A DNA stretch of 24,072 nt. Source: Prasinococcaceae sp. CCMP 1430. Taxonomy: Eukaryota > Prasinodermophyta > Palmophyllophyceae > Prasinococcales > Prasinococcaceae. The stretch is from assembly GCA_013416795.1 (NCBI GenBank), contig RQSC01000053.1, positions 8,438 to 32,509 on the forward strand, read 5' to 3'. How positions within the stretch are numbered: position 1 is the stretch's first letter; each line of letters begins with the position of its first letter. The notes beneath the pieces are model-generated. The model was not told where the DNA came from. It saw nothing but the letters and a program-made list of their open reading frames with translations, and did not search any database. Below, piece after piece: positions 1 through 9,400 of the stretch. The translations under genes and the position numbers were made by a program.

Positions 1-92
1 GCCCGGCGCGGCCCCGCGGCGCGGGCGCGCGAAAAGTGCGGAGCGAGCGCGAGGAGGGCGCCGAGGCGGCGAGGGAGGCGGCGGCGGCGGCG
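1..92. other. 5' flank of the CDK7 gene
   Basis: GC-rich leader with GAG/GCG-rich triplets. The CDK7 frame is open upstream from about base 36, but it has no ATG before base 93, so this stretch is read as 5' UTR or promoter. No other feature is visible. Confidence 0.5.
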
Positions 93-1610
93 ATGACGGC
101 GATGGACGCCGAGTTCCCCCCCGAGGAGGAACGAGGTGGGGGCGGCGACGGCCAGCAGCAGGGAGGGCACGGGGCGCAGGGCCAGGCGCAGGCGCAGGGC
201 TCCACGGCGCCAGCGGGCGGCGAGAGCGATCCGCTGGAGCCGCCGCCGATGATGGGCAGCGAGCGCTACGTGCGCGGAAAGAAGCTTGGCGGGGGCATTT
301 ACGGCGACGTCTACCAGGCAGACGACGTGGTGACGGGACGCGTCGTTGCCATCAAAAAAATCCGGCTTGGCAGCTACAAGGAGGGCGTCCACGTGACTGC
401 GCTCCGGGAGATCAAACTGCTCAGGGAGCTGCGCCACGAGAATCTCATCGAGCTCGTCGACGTCTACCCGCACAAACGTAACCTACACCTGGTGTTCGAC
501 TTCATGGAGAGCGACATGGAAAAGGTCATGAACGACCGCCGTATCGCTCTGAAGCCCGCGGATGTCAAGGCGTACATGCAGATGGCCCTCCGGGCGCTCG
601 CGTACACGCACAAGCACTGGGTGCTGCACCGGGACATCAAATTGGACAACCTGCTCATCGCGCCGGACGGCACTCTCAAGTTGGGTGACTTCGGCCTCGC
701 GCGCGCCTTCGGCTCGCCCGACCGCGCGTACACTGACCAGGTCTTCGCGCGCTGGTTCCGCGCGCCGGAGCTCCTCTTCGGGTCGAAGTCGTACGGCGCG
801 GCCGTCGACGTGTGGGCGATGGGCTGCGTCTTTGGCCAGATGCTGCGACGCCGGCCGCTCTTCCCCGGGTCGAGCGACCTCGACCAGCTAGGGAAGATAT
901 TCATGATGGTAGGCACGCCCACGGAGGAGACGTGGCCCGAGGTGACCTCGCTGCCCACGTACATCGAGTTCACCGCCGTCACCCCCGAGCCCCTATCGAC
1001 GCACTTTCCACACGTCGACGCCGACGCGCTGGACCTGCTGTCGCGCATGCTCGTGCCCAACCCGAGCAAGCGCATCACCGCAGAGCAGGCACTCAACCAC
1101 GTGTACTTCATGAGTGCCCCCGCTCCGACGCCCAAGGCCAACCTCCCCAAGGTGAAGAAAGAGCCGCAGCTGCCACCCACGACAGAGATGGCCACGGCGC
1201 CCAGGCCCATGGTGCTCCCGCCCGGCCTGCTGGACACGGGCGGCGACGACACCGTACCCCCCGCGGGCGCTCGGACGCAGGAAGCCCTCGGCATGATGCT
1301 CGCTGGCGGGCGCCCCAGCGACATCGCCAACGAGCACGGCGACACCGGGGGCCGGTTTGACGGCATCTCCAAGAGGCTCCGACTCTCCGACCACGTGGCG
1401 CACGCTAGCACACCCGGCGGCGGCGACGTCGGCGGCGCTGATGGCGGCGGCGACGGCCAGGGAACGCCCGCGGCGGTGGCGATGCCCTCAGCGACGCACG
1501 ATCCTGCAGCGATGTTCATCAGCGGCGGGACCGCAAATGAGGGCCGCGGGCCACTCACCTCGGCGGACAGGGAGGGGCTGGGCAAGAAACGCCTCTTCGA
1601 CGCGCTCTAG
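93..1610 (+). CDS. CDK7: Cyclin-dependent kinase 7 (CDK-activating kinase, TFIIH kinase)
   Basis: Single-exon protein kinase, 505 residues from the first in-frame ATG; a second ATG at 102 (MDAEF) has the better context (G at -3 and +4). In the family, CDK7 with cyclin H and MAT1 forms the nuclear CAK/TFIIH module that phosphorylates cell-cycle CDKs and the RNA polymerase II C-terminal domain. The kinase domain starts near residue 59. It shows a glycine loop (GGGIYGDV), catalytic lysine K88 (VAIKK), HRD aspartate D181 and DFG aspartate D199. CDK7 hallmarks are the TALREIKLL helix, LVFDFMESD, the activation segment GSPDRAYTDQV (S208 and T214 match human S164 and T170), RAPELLFG, GSSDLDQL and GTPTEETWP. 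The Q/G-rich N-terminal tail (about 58 residues) and the P/G-rich C-terminal tail (about 150) make it much longer than the usual 340-350. Oddities are HRDIKLDN instead of HRDLKPNN, and Ala219 where human CDK7 has Thr175. The assignment to CDK7 rather than another CDK is firm. Confidence 0.93.
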   Translation: MTAMDAEFPPEEERGGGGDGQQQGGHGAQGQAQAQGSTAPAGGESDPLEPPPMMGSERYVRGKKLGGGIYGDVYQADDVVTGRVVAIKKIRLGSYKEGVHVTALREIKLLRELRHENLIELVDVYPHKRNLHLVFDFMESDMEKVMNDRRIALKPADVKAYMQMALRALAYTHKHWVLHRDIKLDNLLIAPDGTLKLGDFGLARAFGSPDRAYTDQVFARWFRAPELLFGSKSYGAAVDVWAMGCVFGQMLRRRPLFPGSSDLDQLGKIFMMVGTPTEETWPEVTSLPTYIEFTAVTPEPLSTHFPHVDADALDLLSRMLVPNPSKRITAEQALNHVYFMSAPAPTPKANLPKVKKEPQLPPTTEMATAPRPMVLPPGLLDTGGDDTVPPAGARTQEALGMMLAGGRPSDIANEHGDTGGRFDGISKRLRLSDHVAHASTPGGGDVGGADGGGDGQGTPAAVAMPSATHDPAAMFISGGTANEGRGPLTSADREGLGKKRLFDAL

Positions 1611-1779
1611 TGCAGAGAGCCGCGCCCGCGCCCGCGCCGTGCAGTGTGGCGCCTGGTTTCGACGCCGCCGTGTCCGTGCGCGCGCCTCGCGCGGCGGCTC
1701 GGGCGCGCCGGGTTAGGCATGGAGCTTCACGTAAGGCACATGGGCTACAATTCGCCGAGCGCGCGCGCGCGCTGTTGCT
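1611..1779. terminator. Convergent 3' intergenic region, CDK7 / spermidine synthase
   Basis: 169 bases between the CDK7 stop (TAG, 1608-1610) and the spermidine synthase stop on the other strand (TGA, complement of 1780-1782). It must hold both 3' UTRs or let them overlap. It is GC-rich with a CG dinucleotide run near 1757-1771. I see no canonical AATAAA on either strand. Confidence 0.4.
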
Positions 1780-3028
1780 TCAGTCGAGGTCCTTGAGCTC
1801 CTCGGCAGCGAATTGAGGCAGCACGAAGGCCGCCCGGTGCACGTCGCTGTTGTAGTACCGCAGCGCGTTGCCCGCCTTGCCGAAGTCGTCGCCCTTGCGC
1901 TCGTGACCACCCACGGGGCCAGGCCTCTGCGGCTCGCGCAGGTTGGCCTTGCCCTCGGCCTCGGGGTCCGCCTTGGAGCACAGCATGAAGCCAATCTGCC
2001 CCGACGGATAGGTGGGGATGGTGGTGTACGCGTAGGACACCGAGCCGCCTGCGAAGGTCTTCTTGCACGCCTCGGCAAGGGGCTTGATGAGTGGGAGGTG
2101 GAGCCACAGCGACTCGGCCTGCGTGCACACGATGCCGCCGGGCGCGAGCGCGCGGTGCATGGTGGCGTAAAAGGGCTGCTCGAAGAGCTCGGCAGCTGGG
2201 CCGACCGGGTCGGACGAGTCGACGATGATGGCGTCATACGTGCCCTCGGCGGCCTGGCGCAGGAACGCCACGCCGTCGCCCAGGTGCAGCGTGACGCGCG
2301 GGTCGTCGAAGCAGCAGCCCACCTCCGGGAAGAACTTTTGCGAGACGCGCGGCACAGCCTCGTCGATCTCGCAGTGATCCACGCTCTCCACTGACGCGTG
2401 GCGGCAGATTTCGCGCACCACGCCGCCGTCACCGCCGCCAATGACGCACACGCGCCGCGGCGCGCGGCGTAGCGCGCACAGGGGCAGGTGTGCGATCATT
2501 TCCTGGTACGACGCCTCATCGCGGTCCGTCAGCTGGATAACGCCGTCCAGCAGTAGCACCTGCGTGCCGCCAGCAGCCGCGGCCGCAACGGCAGAGCCGC
2601 GGGCGGCAGCGTGGGAGGTCAGCACGCTGCGGGACGGGCAGGGCGGGCGAGCGCAAGCGCGGGGTGAGAAAGTGGCAGCTCGCCCCAGTCTCTGCTCGTG
2701 TGGCGTTCGCTCGCCCGCGCTCGCGGCAGGCTCGCGGCTCGCGCCCGGTGGGCGCGCGCACCTTGCCGAACGTGGTGCTCTGGAAGACCATGAGGTCCTG
2801 GTACTGCGTCTTCTCCTCGTGCAACACCTCCTTGACCTCGAGCGTCATCGCGCAGCCCGCCCACATGTCGGAGCTCTCCTGGAACCACGTGCGGCCCTGG
2901 GCATCAGTGATGAACTTGCTCCGATTGGTGAGCGCCGGGCCGCCCGACGCCTTGATGGCGTCGCTCTTGAGCGGCGCGTCGGCCATCGCGGCGCGCGGCG
3001 CGCGCGCCGGCGGAGCGTGGTTGGGCAT
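1780..3028 (-). CDS. SPDS: Spermidine synthase (two exons)
   Basis: Model: complement of exon 2762-3028 joined to exon 1780-2559, giving 348 residues (human 302). The enzyme transfers an aminopropyl group from decarboxylated SAM to putrescine, making spermidine and MTA, normally in the cytosol. Exon 1 carries the N-terminal beta domain ([29 protein letters not shown]). Exon 2 resumes exactly at [15 protein letters not shown]. Then come [10 protein letters not shown], the nucleotide-binding GGGDGG (residues 130-135), CEIDE, the DSSDP motif (D203, D206), [29 protein letters not shown] and the terminal [16 protein letters not shown]. All the usual active-site blocks are intact. The first in-frame ATG is at 3028-3026 with A at -3; a second at 2986 (MADAP) is possible. 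Family members could be spermine or thermospermine synthases, but the gate region and motif spacing fit spermidine synthase best. Confidence 0.93.
2560..2761 (-). other. Intron of the spermidine synthase gene (202 nt)
   Basis: The donor on the minus strand is AAG|GTGCGC and the acceptor is CGCAG|GTG. Removing it joins FGK to VLLLDGVIQ in phase 0, exactly the conserved family sequence. A CTGAC branch-like motif lies at 2622-2618, with its A 59 nt from the 3' end. Confidence 0.92.
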
Positions 3029-3194
3029 TTTGGCTACACCGAGTTTGTAGATTAGCACCCAGCTGCGCACGCCCCCATGCGTTTTGATAGGGACGGTTCC
3101 CCCAGCGCGCGTGATCCGCGCGGGATGACAGCAGCATTTTAGATCAAAAATTTTCAGTGTTTACCGTAAAAGTGACTTTCAGGCATCAAGGCAG

Positions 3195-3212
3195 GGTACA
3201 CTACAATGTACC
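3195..3212. repeat. Perfect 6-bp inverted repeat with 6-bp spacer
   Basis: GGTACA, spacer CTACAA, TGTACC. It lies in the AT-rich part of the divergent promoter, 167 bases upstream of the SPDS start and 271 upstream of the proposed dynein start. The symmetry suits a dimeric regulator, but the arms are short and no known site is recognised. Confidence 0.4.
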
Positions 3213-3309
3213 AGAAAATCGAAGCTCGAGGTCAAAATGCATTGGAGACCGATTGGGCGTGCTGCAGGGGGCACGCGCGCGCGCGCCGGGGGGCGAGCGA
3301 GCGCGTTGC

Positions 3310-3329
3310 GGGGTGGGGTGGGGTGGGGG
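3310..3329 (+). promoter_or_regulatory. Potential G-quadruplex, (G4T)3G5
   Basis: Four G tracts (4, 4, 4, 5) separated by single T loops, on the sense strand of the dynein gene, 153 bases before its proposed start codon. Tracts of four with one-base loops are the most stable quadruplex class. It could act in DNA as a promoter element or, if transcribed, in the 5' UTR. It is followed by a (GGTT)n-like stretch. Confidence 0.6.
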
Positions 3330-3370
3330 TGTTGGTTGGTTGGTGGCACTGTGCGGCGCCGCCGCGCGGC

Positions 3371-3412
3371 TCTTTCCCCCCCCCCCTCCCCTCTCCCCCT
3401 CCTCCTCCTCCC
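3371..3412 (+). repeat. 42-nt pure pyrimidine tract next to a purine-rich block
   Basis: Uninterrupted C/T sequence containing an 11-base C run (3376-3386). After GGCCGCT it is followed by a purine-rich block (about 3420-3450) that is imperfectly complementary. It could form a hairpin or triplex, or act as a pyrimidine initiator of the dynein promoter. Function is not shown. Confidence 0.5.
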
Positions 3413-3482
3413 GGCCGCTGGGAGAGGGAGGGTAGGAGGAGAGGCGGCGCAGGGCAGGGGCTGGCGCGCGTCGCCGGCGAAC

Positions 3483-6400
3483 ATGGTGCGAAGCGCGCGG
3501 GGCGGAGCGCGCGGGCGCGGCGCCCGAAAAGGAAAAAAAAAAAGAAAAAAGACACGCTCGCGCGCGCACGAGCGCCTCGAGCTGGGGACCGGAGCCGCGC
3601 GCGTGGGATGGGCGCGTGGCCGACTGGGAGCGGGGGGTGCACTCGGGCGCATTTGCCTCGCGCAGCGTCGCGTCGCGCCGCGCGCGCGCGCGCGCGCAGC
3701 GACGTGCTTTCCCGCGACCGATGCCGCGCGCGCGCGCCCGTGCTGCAGGCCCCCTCCCAGAAACCGTGCACCAAAAAAAGTTTCAGGCCTGGCCTGCGGC
3801 CATCGGCGAGGTCGAAGCGGCCACGCGGGGCGGTGCTGCGGGCGCCGCACGCCTCCAGGGACGCCAGCCCCCGCACCGCTCGCCCTGATTGCGCCGCAAG
3901 CTCCCGCTCGCGCACCGCAATCGGCTCGAGCGGACAACCGGACGCGCCGCCTCCCGGCGCCCCACGCTCGCGCTGACGTGACTGTGCGATTCCCCCGCGC
4001 TCTGCCTGCTGCGTGCCTACGCGTGCGCTGCCACTCGCCGCTCCGCCAGTCGGTGACATGGATGAAGCCGCAGCTCAAGGGCACTTCGCCGTGCGCGCGT
4101 AGCGGCCACTCGCTGTCGGTCGTTGGCCTCAAGGCCTACATGTTCGGGGGCTGCGGCCGCCAGGACGGCGCTAGCGGCCCGAGCACCCTCGGCGACCTGC
4201 ACGTGCTGGACATCTCGAACCCGGACCTGCTCACGTGGTCGCAGGCCGAGGCGACGGGCACGGTCCCGCCCGCGCGCTCGCGCCACACGGCATCGGTGTG
4301 GGCCAGCGCCAAGAAGATCGTGCTCTTCGGCGGCCTCGACCGCAAGACTCGCTTCGCGGACCTGTGGACGTATGACACATCTGCCAGGGCGTGGGTCGAG
4401 ATCGTCACCGAGGGCGAGGCGCCACCGCCGCGCGCGCACCACTGCGCCACGATGGTCGGCTCGACGCTGTACGTGTTCGGCGGCTACGGCGGCAACGGCA
4501 AAGTGTACTCCGACATTTGGAGCATCGATCTGGCGCCCGAGGCTCCGGATGAGGAGGGTGCCCCGGCGCCGACGTGGACGTGCATGCAGCTCAAGGGCAA
4601 GGGCCCATCACCGCGCTTCGATGCCTCCATGACTATGTACGAGATTGGCGCCGAGACCACAACCAAGGACGATGACTTCCCCAAGCTTTGCATCCTCGGC
4701 GGCCGCGATAACATCCAGTACTACAAGGACATGTTCGTGCTCGATTTGGAGTCCGCCTCGTGGGACGACCAGCCGCACAACAAGCCGCCGCCCTTCAACT
4801 ACCAGATCTCCAACCAGAGCTCGGTGGCCATCGAGTCCGTGCCCAACTGGACCCTGTTCAACTTTGGTGGCAAGCGCGACCAGATGGCCTTTCTGGATGC
4901 CGTCGACGTATTCAACTGCGGCCAAATGATGTGGCGGAATCCTGCGGTCCTCGGCGAGCCGCCGTGCCCGCGCGAGGATTGCGCGATGGCCTATGACTCC
5001 AAGACGTGCCGCCTGCTCGTCTTCGGCGGCTGGGCCAACCGCTGGCTCGGTGACACGTGGACGCTCAACGTCGCGCCGATCATCGGCCCGCCGTACGCGT
5101 GCATGGGCGTGGAGCCCAGCCTGGGCCCCGTCGGCGGCGACACGGAGATCACCGTCAAGGGCCTGAGCTTCAAGGAGTCCAGCAAGATCGAGGTCAAATT
5201 TGGCATGGGCAAGAACGAGGTGACCGTGCCGGGCACCTTCGTCGACGTTGAGACCATCACGTGCCAGTCGCCCAACTACGAGGCATTCGGCGCAATGGAG
5301 GTGCCCGTGCGCGTGTCGATCGGGGGCGAAGGCTGGACCGTCAACCGCGTGTCCTTCCGCTACTTCGCCAACACGCAGGCCTCGAACTGCATGGCCTACG
5401 GCCCAGGCCTGCTAGGCGATGGCATCATCGGCGTCGAGATGCCGTTCTACATCCTTGCCAAGGACACCTGCGACGCCAAGCGCACGTCGGGCGGCGAGGT
5501 ATTCGAGATTGAGGTGCTGCACGAAAACTTCGAGGAGAACCGCATCTTCGGGGAGGCGCGTGTCGTCGACCCTGACACCGGCCTCTTCTACGCCTACTAC
5601 AGTGTGCCCAGCGAGGGCAAGTACAACGTGCATGTGAAGTACAATGGCGAGGGGATCCGCGGCTCGCCATTCCCGGTGACGTGCAAGGACCCTTGGACCA
5701 CGCACCGCGTGATCGGCACCGCGCCCATTTCGCGCAAGGGCCTCACGTTCACCACGCTCGCAGGCGGCAACGCCGCCATCTACGGCGGCAACGCGGACGG
5801 CAAGGTCACCGTGCTCGAGACGGGTGGCGAAACCGACGGTAGCGACTGGAGGTGGGTGGACGCCGCGCCCGATGGTGACACGCCCCAGCCGCGAAGCGGA
5901 CACGGCGTGACCGCCGTGGGTGACAGGATGGTAGTTTTTGGCGGCTTGTCTGCCGACGGCGGCAGCGAGGAGCTCAACGACGTCGCGGTGTTCCAATACA
6001 GTAAGGACGGCTGCCGCTGGACGACCGCTCAGCAGGCGGCCGCCGAAGCGGTCGCCGAGGCTCCCTGCCCTCGCCAGGGCCAGGCCGTCGTGCACTCCTC
6101 CAAGAAGGCCATCGTGCTCGGCGGCGAAGGAGCGGAGGACCTGCTCGGCGACGCGGCCATCCTCGACCTGCCGACTTCGGAATCGGCGTGGGTGACACCC
6201 GAGGTGTCGGGAGATGCGCCCTCTGCGCGTCGTGACCACGCCGCTGTGATGCTCGGCCAGACGCTGTTCGTCTTCGGTGGCGCCACGCGCGACGAGGAGG
6301 ACGAGGACGTCATCTTGGGCGATCTGTGCGTGGCCGCCGTTGACGTGCGTACCGGCACGATCGCCTGGGAGAAGGCCAACGTCAAGGGCCAGGCGCCGTG

Positions 6401-9400
6401 CGCGAGAAAAGGTGCCTCGTTCCAGGTGGTCAGCGCCACGGCCGTCATGCTGTACGGTGGCAAGGACGCCAAGGGCCGCCCCCTCAACGACGCATACGTG
6501 CTTGATGCCGAGGGCATGGAGTGGCGCGCGGTGTACAAAGCGGCCTTCGAACTCATCCCCTCCACTGGCATGGTAGCTGCGGTGATAGGCGGCTCCATTG
6601 TGAGCCTGTCCGCCGCCGCAGGTGCCACGAAGCTCGACGTGGTGAAAAGCCTGAACGTCGCCGAGAAGGCCGCCGAGTTCGATTTCATTCCTGTCATGAG
6701 CGCGCGCGCCGAGTCCGATCTGGAGGCGCTCGAGGCGCGCGTGCAGAACCTCAAGGACGGCTTCGCCGCCGACTACGAGGCGGGCGGCTTCGGCGAGCTG
6801 CTCAAGGTCATGGAGTGCCTGTTCGAGGTGAAGACCAAGCGCGTTGAGATCGAGCTTGCCATAGACGTAATGAGCGAGGTGCTCGTGGAGCTTCGCAAGG
6901 ACGGCCGGCGCGTCGACGCGCAGGAGGCCCGCGTGGAGGCGGTGCGCGAGGTGTGGACCGAGATCAAGAAGCAGTACCCGATCCTCAAGGAGAACGTTGC
7001 GCCCTTCCAGGCCGCCGAGGGCGAGCGCATCAAGCTGCGGCTGCGCGAATTCGCCGACAGGGTGTTCGCGTACCGCACGGAGGAGTTTTTTGGCCGCGAC
7101 CCCTTCAAGTACGAAGTGGGCTACGCCGCGGCCTTCGCGGCCATCGACGCCGTCAAGCTGGAGGTTGACGCGCTCGACGCTGAGATGGCGGAGCAGAAGG
7201 CCCTCGCCGACACGTTTGATTTCTCCGAGCTTCTCGAGCGCTCGCTGGCGCTTCTCGCAGAGTGCCACACCGACCTCGTCGCCGTCAAGGACCTGTGGGA
7301 CGTCGCCATGCTCTGCGAGGTCCAGTTCAAGGACTGGGAGAGCACCCTGTGGTCGATGGTTGACACGCAGCTTATCGATGATGGTGCCAAGGCGTGCGAC
7401 AAGGAGGTGCGCTCACTCACCAAGGCCATCAAGGGGCGCGACGTCTTCGGCGGCCTGCAAACCTACGTCAAGAACTTCATGGTGTCCATCCCGCTGGTGG
7501 CCGACCTCCGCTCGCCCGCCATGCGCGACCGCCACTGGCAGCAGCTCATGGAGACCACAGGCACCTCTTTCAACGTCAACGATCCGGCGTTCCGTCTGGC
7601 TGACCTGCTCGCGCTCGAGCTGCACAGATTCGAGGAGGACGTCGGCGAGATCGTCGACCGCGCCCAGAAGGAGGAGAAGATGGACAATACGCTCAACAAG
7701 ATAGACGAGACGTGGGCCAGGATCGAATTCTCCTTTTCGCAGCACAAGGACAGCAACATCCAGCTCGCCAAGCTGCTCGACGAGGACGTCGAGGCCATGG
7801 AGGACAACCAGCTGGCCGTGCAGGGGATGCTTGCAAACAGGTACTTCGCGACCTTCGAGGAGCGCATCCTGTCATGGAATCGGCGGCTCGGCACCGTGTA
7901 CGACGTCGTACAAGTATTGAACGAAATCCAACGTCAATGGGCGTACCTCGAGAGCCTCTTCATCCATTCGGAGGAGGTCAAGAAGGAGCTGCCGAAAGAC
8001 GCCGCGCGCTTCAAGGGCATCGACGCCGAGGTCAAGAAGATCCTCATCAACGCATACGAGACCAAGAACGTGGTCACGGTGTGCTGCACCGAGGGTTTGC
8101 TCGCCAAGCTCGAGGACCAACAGAGGCTGCTCGAGCAGTGCGAGAAGGCGCTGGCGGAGTACATGGAGGCAAAGCGCCGCATTTTCCCGCGCTTCTACTT
8201 CGTGTCGACGGCCGACCTGCTTGACATTCTTTCCAACGGCAACACGCCCGTGAAGGTTATGCCGCATCTGTCGAAGACCTTCCAGGCGATTGATCGCCTC
8301 GAGTTGCAGGGCGGTGGCGGCCGCTCGCGCCCGACGGCGCATGGAATGCACTCGTGCGTCGGCACGGAGTATGTCGAGTTTGGCTCAGCGCTTAGAATCG
8401 AGGGCAAGGTCGAGGACTACATGAATGACATCGTGGCCAAGATGCGCGGCGAGCTCCGCGCCCTGCTTGGCGCCGCTTTGAAGGCGTACAACAACCCCAA
8501 GCCGCGCCACGAGTGGCTCTTCGACCACCCCAGCCAGCTGTGCCTGGTGGTCACCGGCATCTTCTGGACGCAGGAGACCGAGGAGGCATTCTCCAAGATG
8601 GCCGCCGGCGATCGCGAGGCGATGAAGGCGTACAACGAGCAGCAGACGCGTCAGCTCAACGACCTCATCGGCTTGGTGCAGGGCAAGATCGACAAGGTGC
8701 AGCGACGCAAGGCGATGAACATGATCACCATGGACGCTCACGCGCGCGACATGAATGCCAACCTCGTCGCGCAGGGCACCGCGCGCCCCGATGAGTTCGC
8801 CTGGCAGTCGCAGCTACGCTCTTACTGGGAGCAGGACGTCAAGGACTGCCGGATCAAGATCTGCGACGCCTCGTTCCCGTACGGCTACGAGTACCTCGGC
8901 AACGGCGGCCGGCTGGTCATCACCCCACTCACCGACCGCATCTACATCACGGCGTGCCAGGCATGCTGGCTCAGCCTGGGCACGGCGCCCGCGGGGCCCG
9001 CCGGCACTGGGAAAACAGAGACAACGAAGGACCTCTCCTCGCAGCTCGGAAAGAGCGTCTACGTGTTCAACTGCTCCCCCGAGATGGACTACCGCTCGAT
9101 GGGCGACATCTTCAAGGGGCTTGCCGCGTCCGGCAGCTGGGGCTGCTTCGACGAGTTCAACCGCCTCATCCCCGAGGTGCTGTCGGTGTGCGCCGTCCAG
9201 TACAAGGCTGTCATCGACGCCCAAAGAAAGAAGGCAGCGCTGCCCGGCCGCGGGCTCGTCCCTGGCGGCGAGACCGTGGACTCCTTCGTGGCGTCCGACG
9301 GCGTGGTCATGAAGCTGGAGGAGGGCATGAGTGCATTCATCACCATGGTGCGTTTTCCGCGCGCGTTTGCGCGCGCGCGCGCGCTCGACCCGCGGGACGA

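Larger units (their letters stand above)
3029..3482. promoter_or_regulatory. Divergent promoter region, spermidine synthase / dynein heavy chain
   Basis: 454 bases between two opposed start codons. The SPDS-proximal part (about 3120-3240) is unusually AT-rich for this window, with runs such as ATCAAAAATTTTC. The dynein-proximal part is strongly strand-asymmetric: a G-rich tract, then a pure pyrimidine tract, then a purine-rich block. It probably holds both core promoters and 5' UTRs. I could not place transcription starts or a recognised ciliary promoter box. Confidence 0.5.

Noticed and set aside
464-1585. 373-residue open frame antisense to CDK7
   Set aside because: High GC makes long stop-free antisense frames common. 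Its translation is S/P/R-rich without any family pattern, and it mirrors CDK7 codons.
3237-3482. Dynein start at ATG 3237, giving 82 extra residues before the proposed start
   Set aside because: The leader is encoded by the G-quadruplex, pyrimidine and CG-repeat tracts, has no similarity to dynein tails, and is simply stop-free because of GC bias.
3029-3482. RFX X-box or Chlamydomonas tub-box in the dynein promoter
   Set aside because: Only a partial resemblance (GCTCGAGGTC near 3224) was seen; too degenerate to support.
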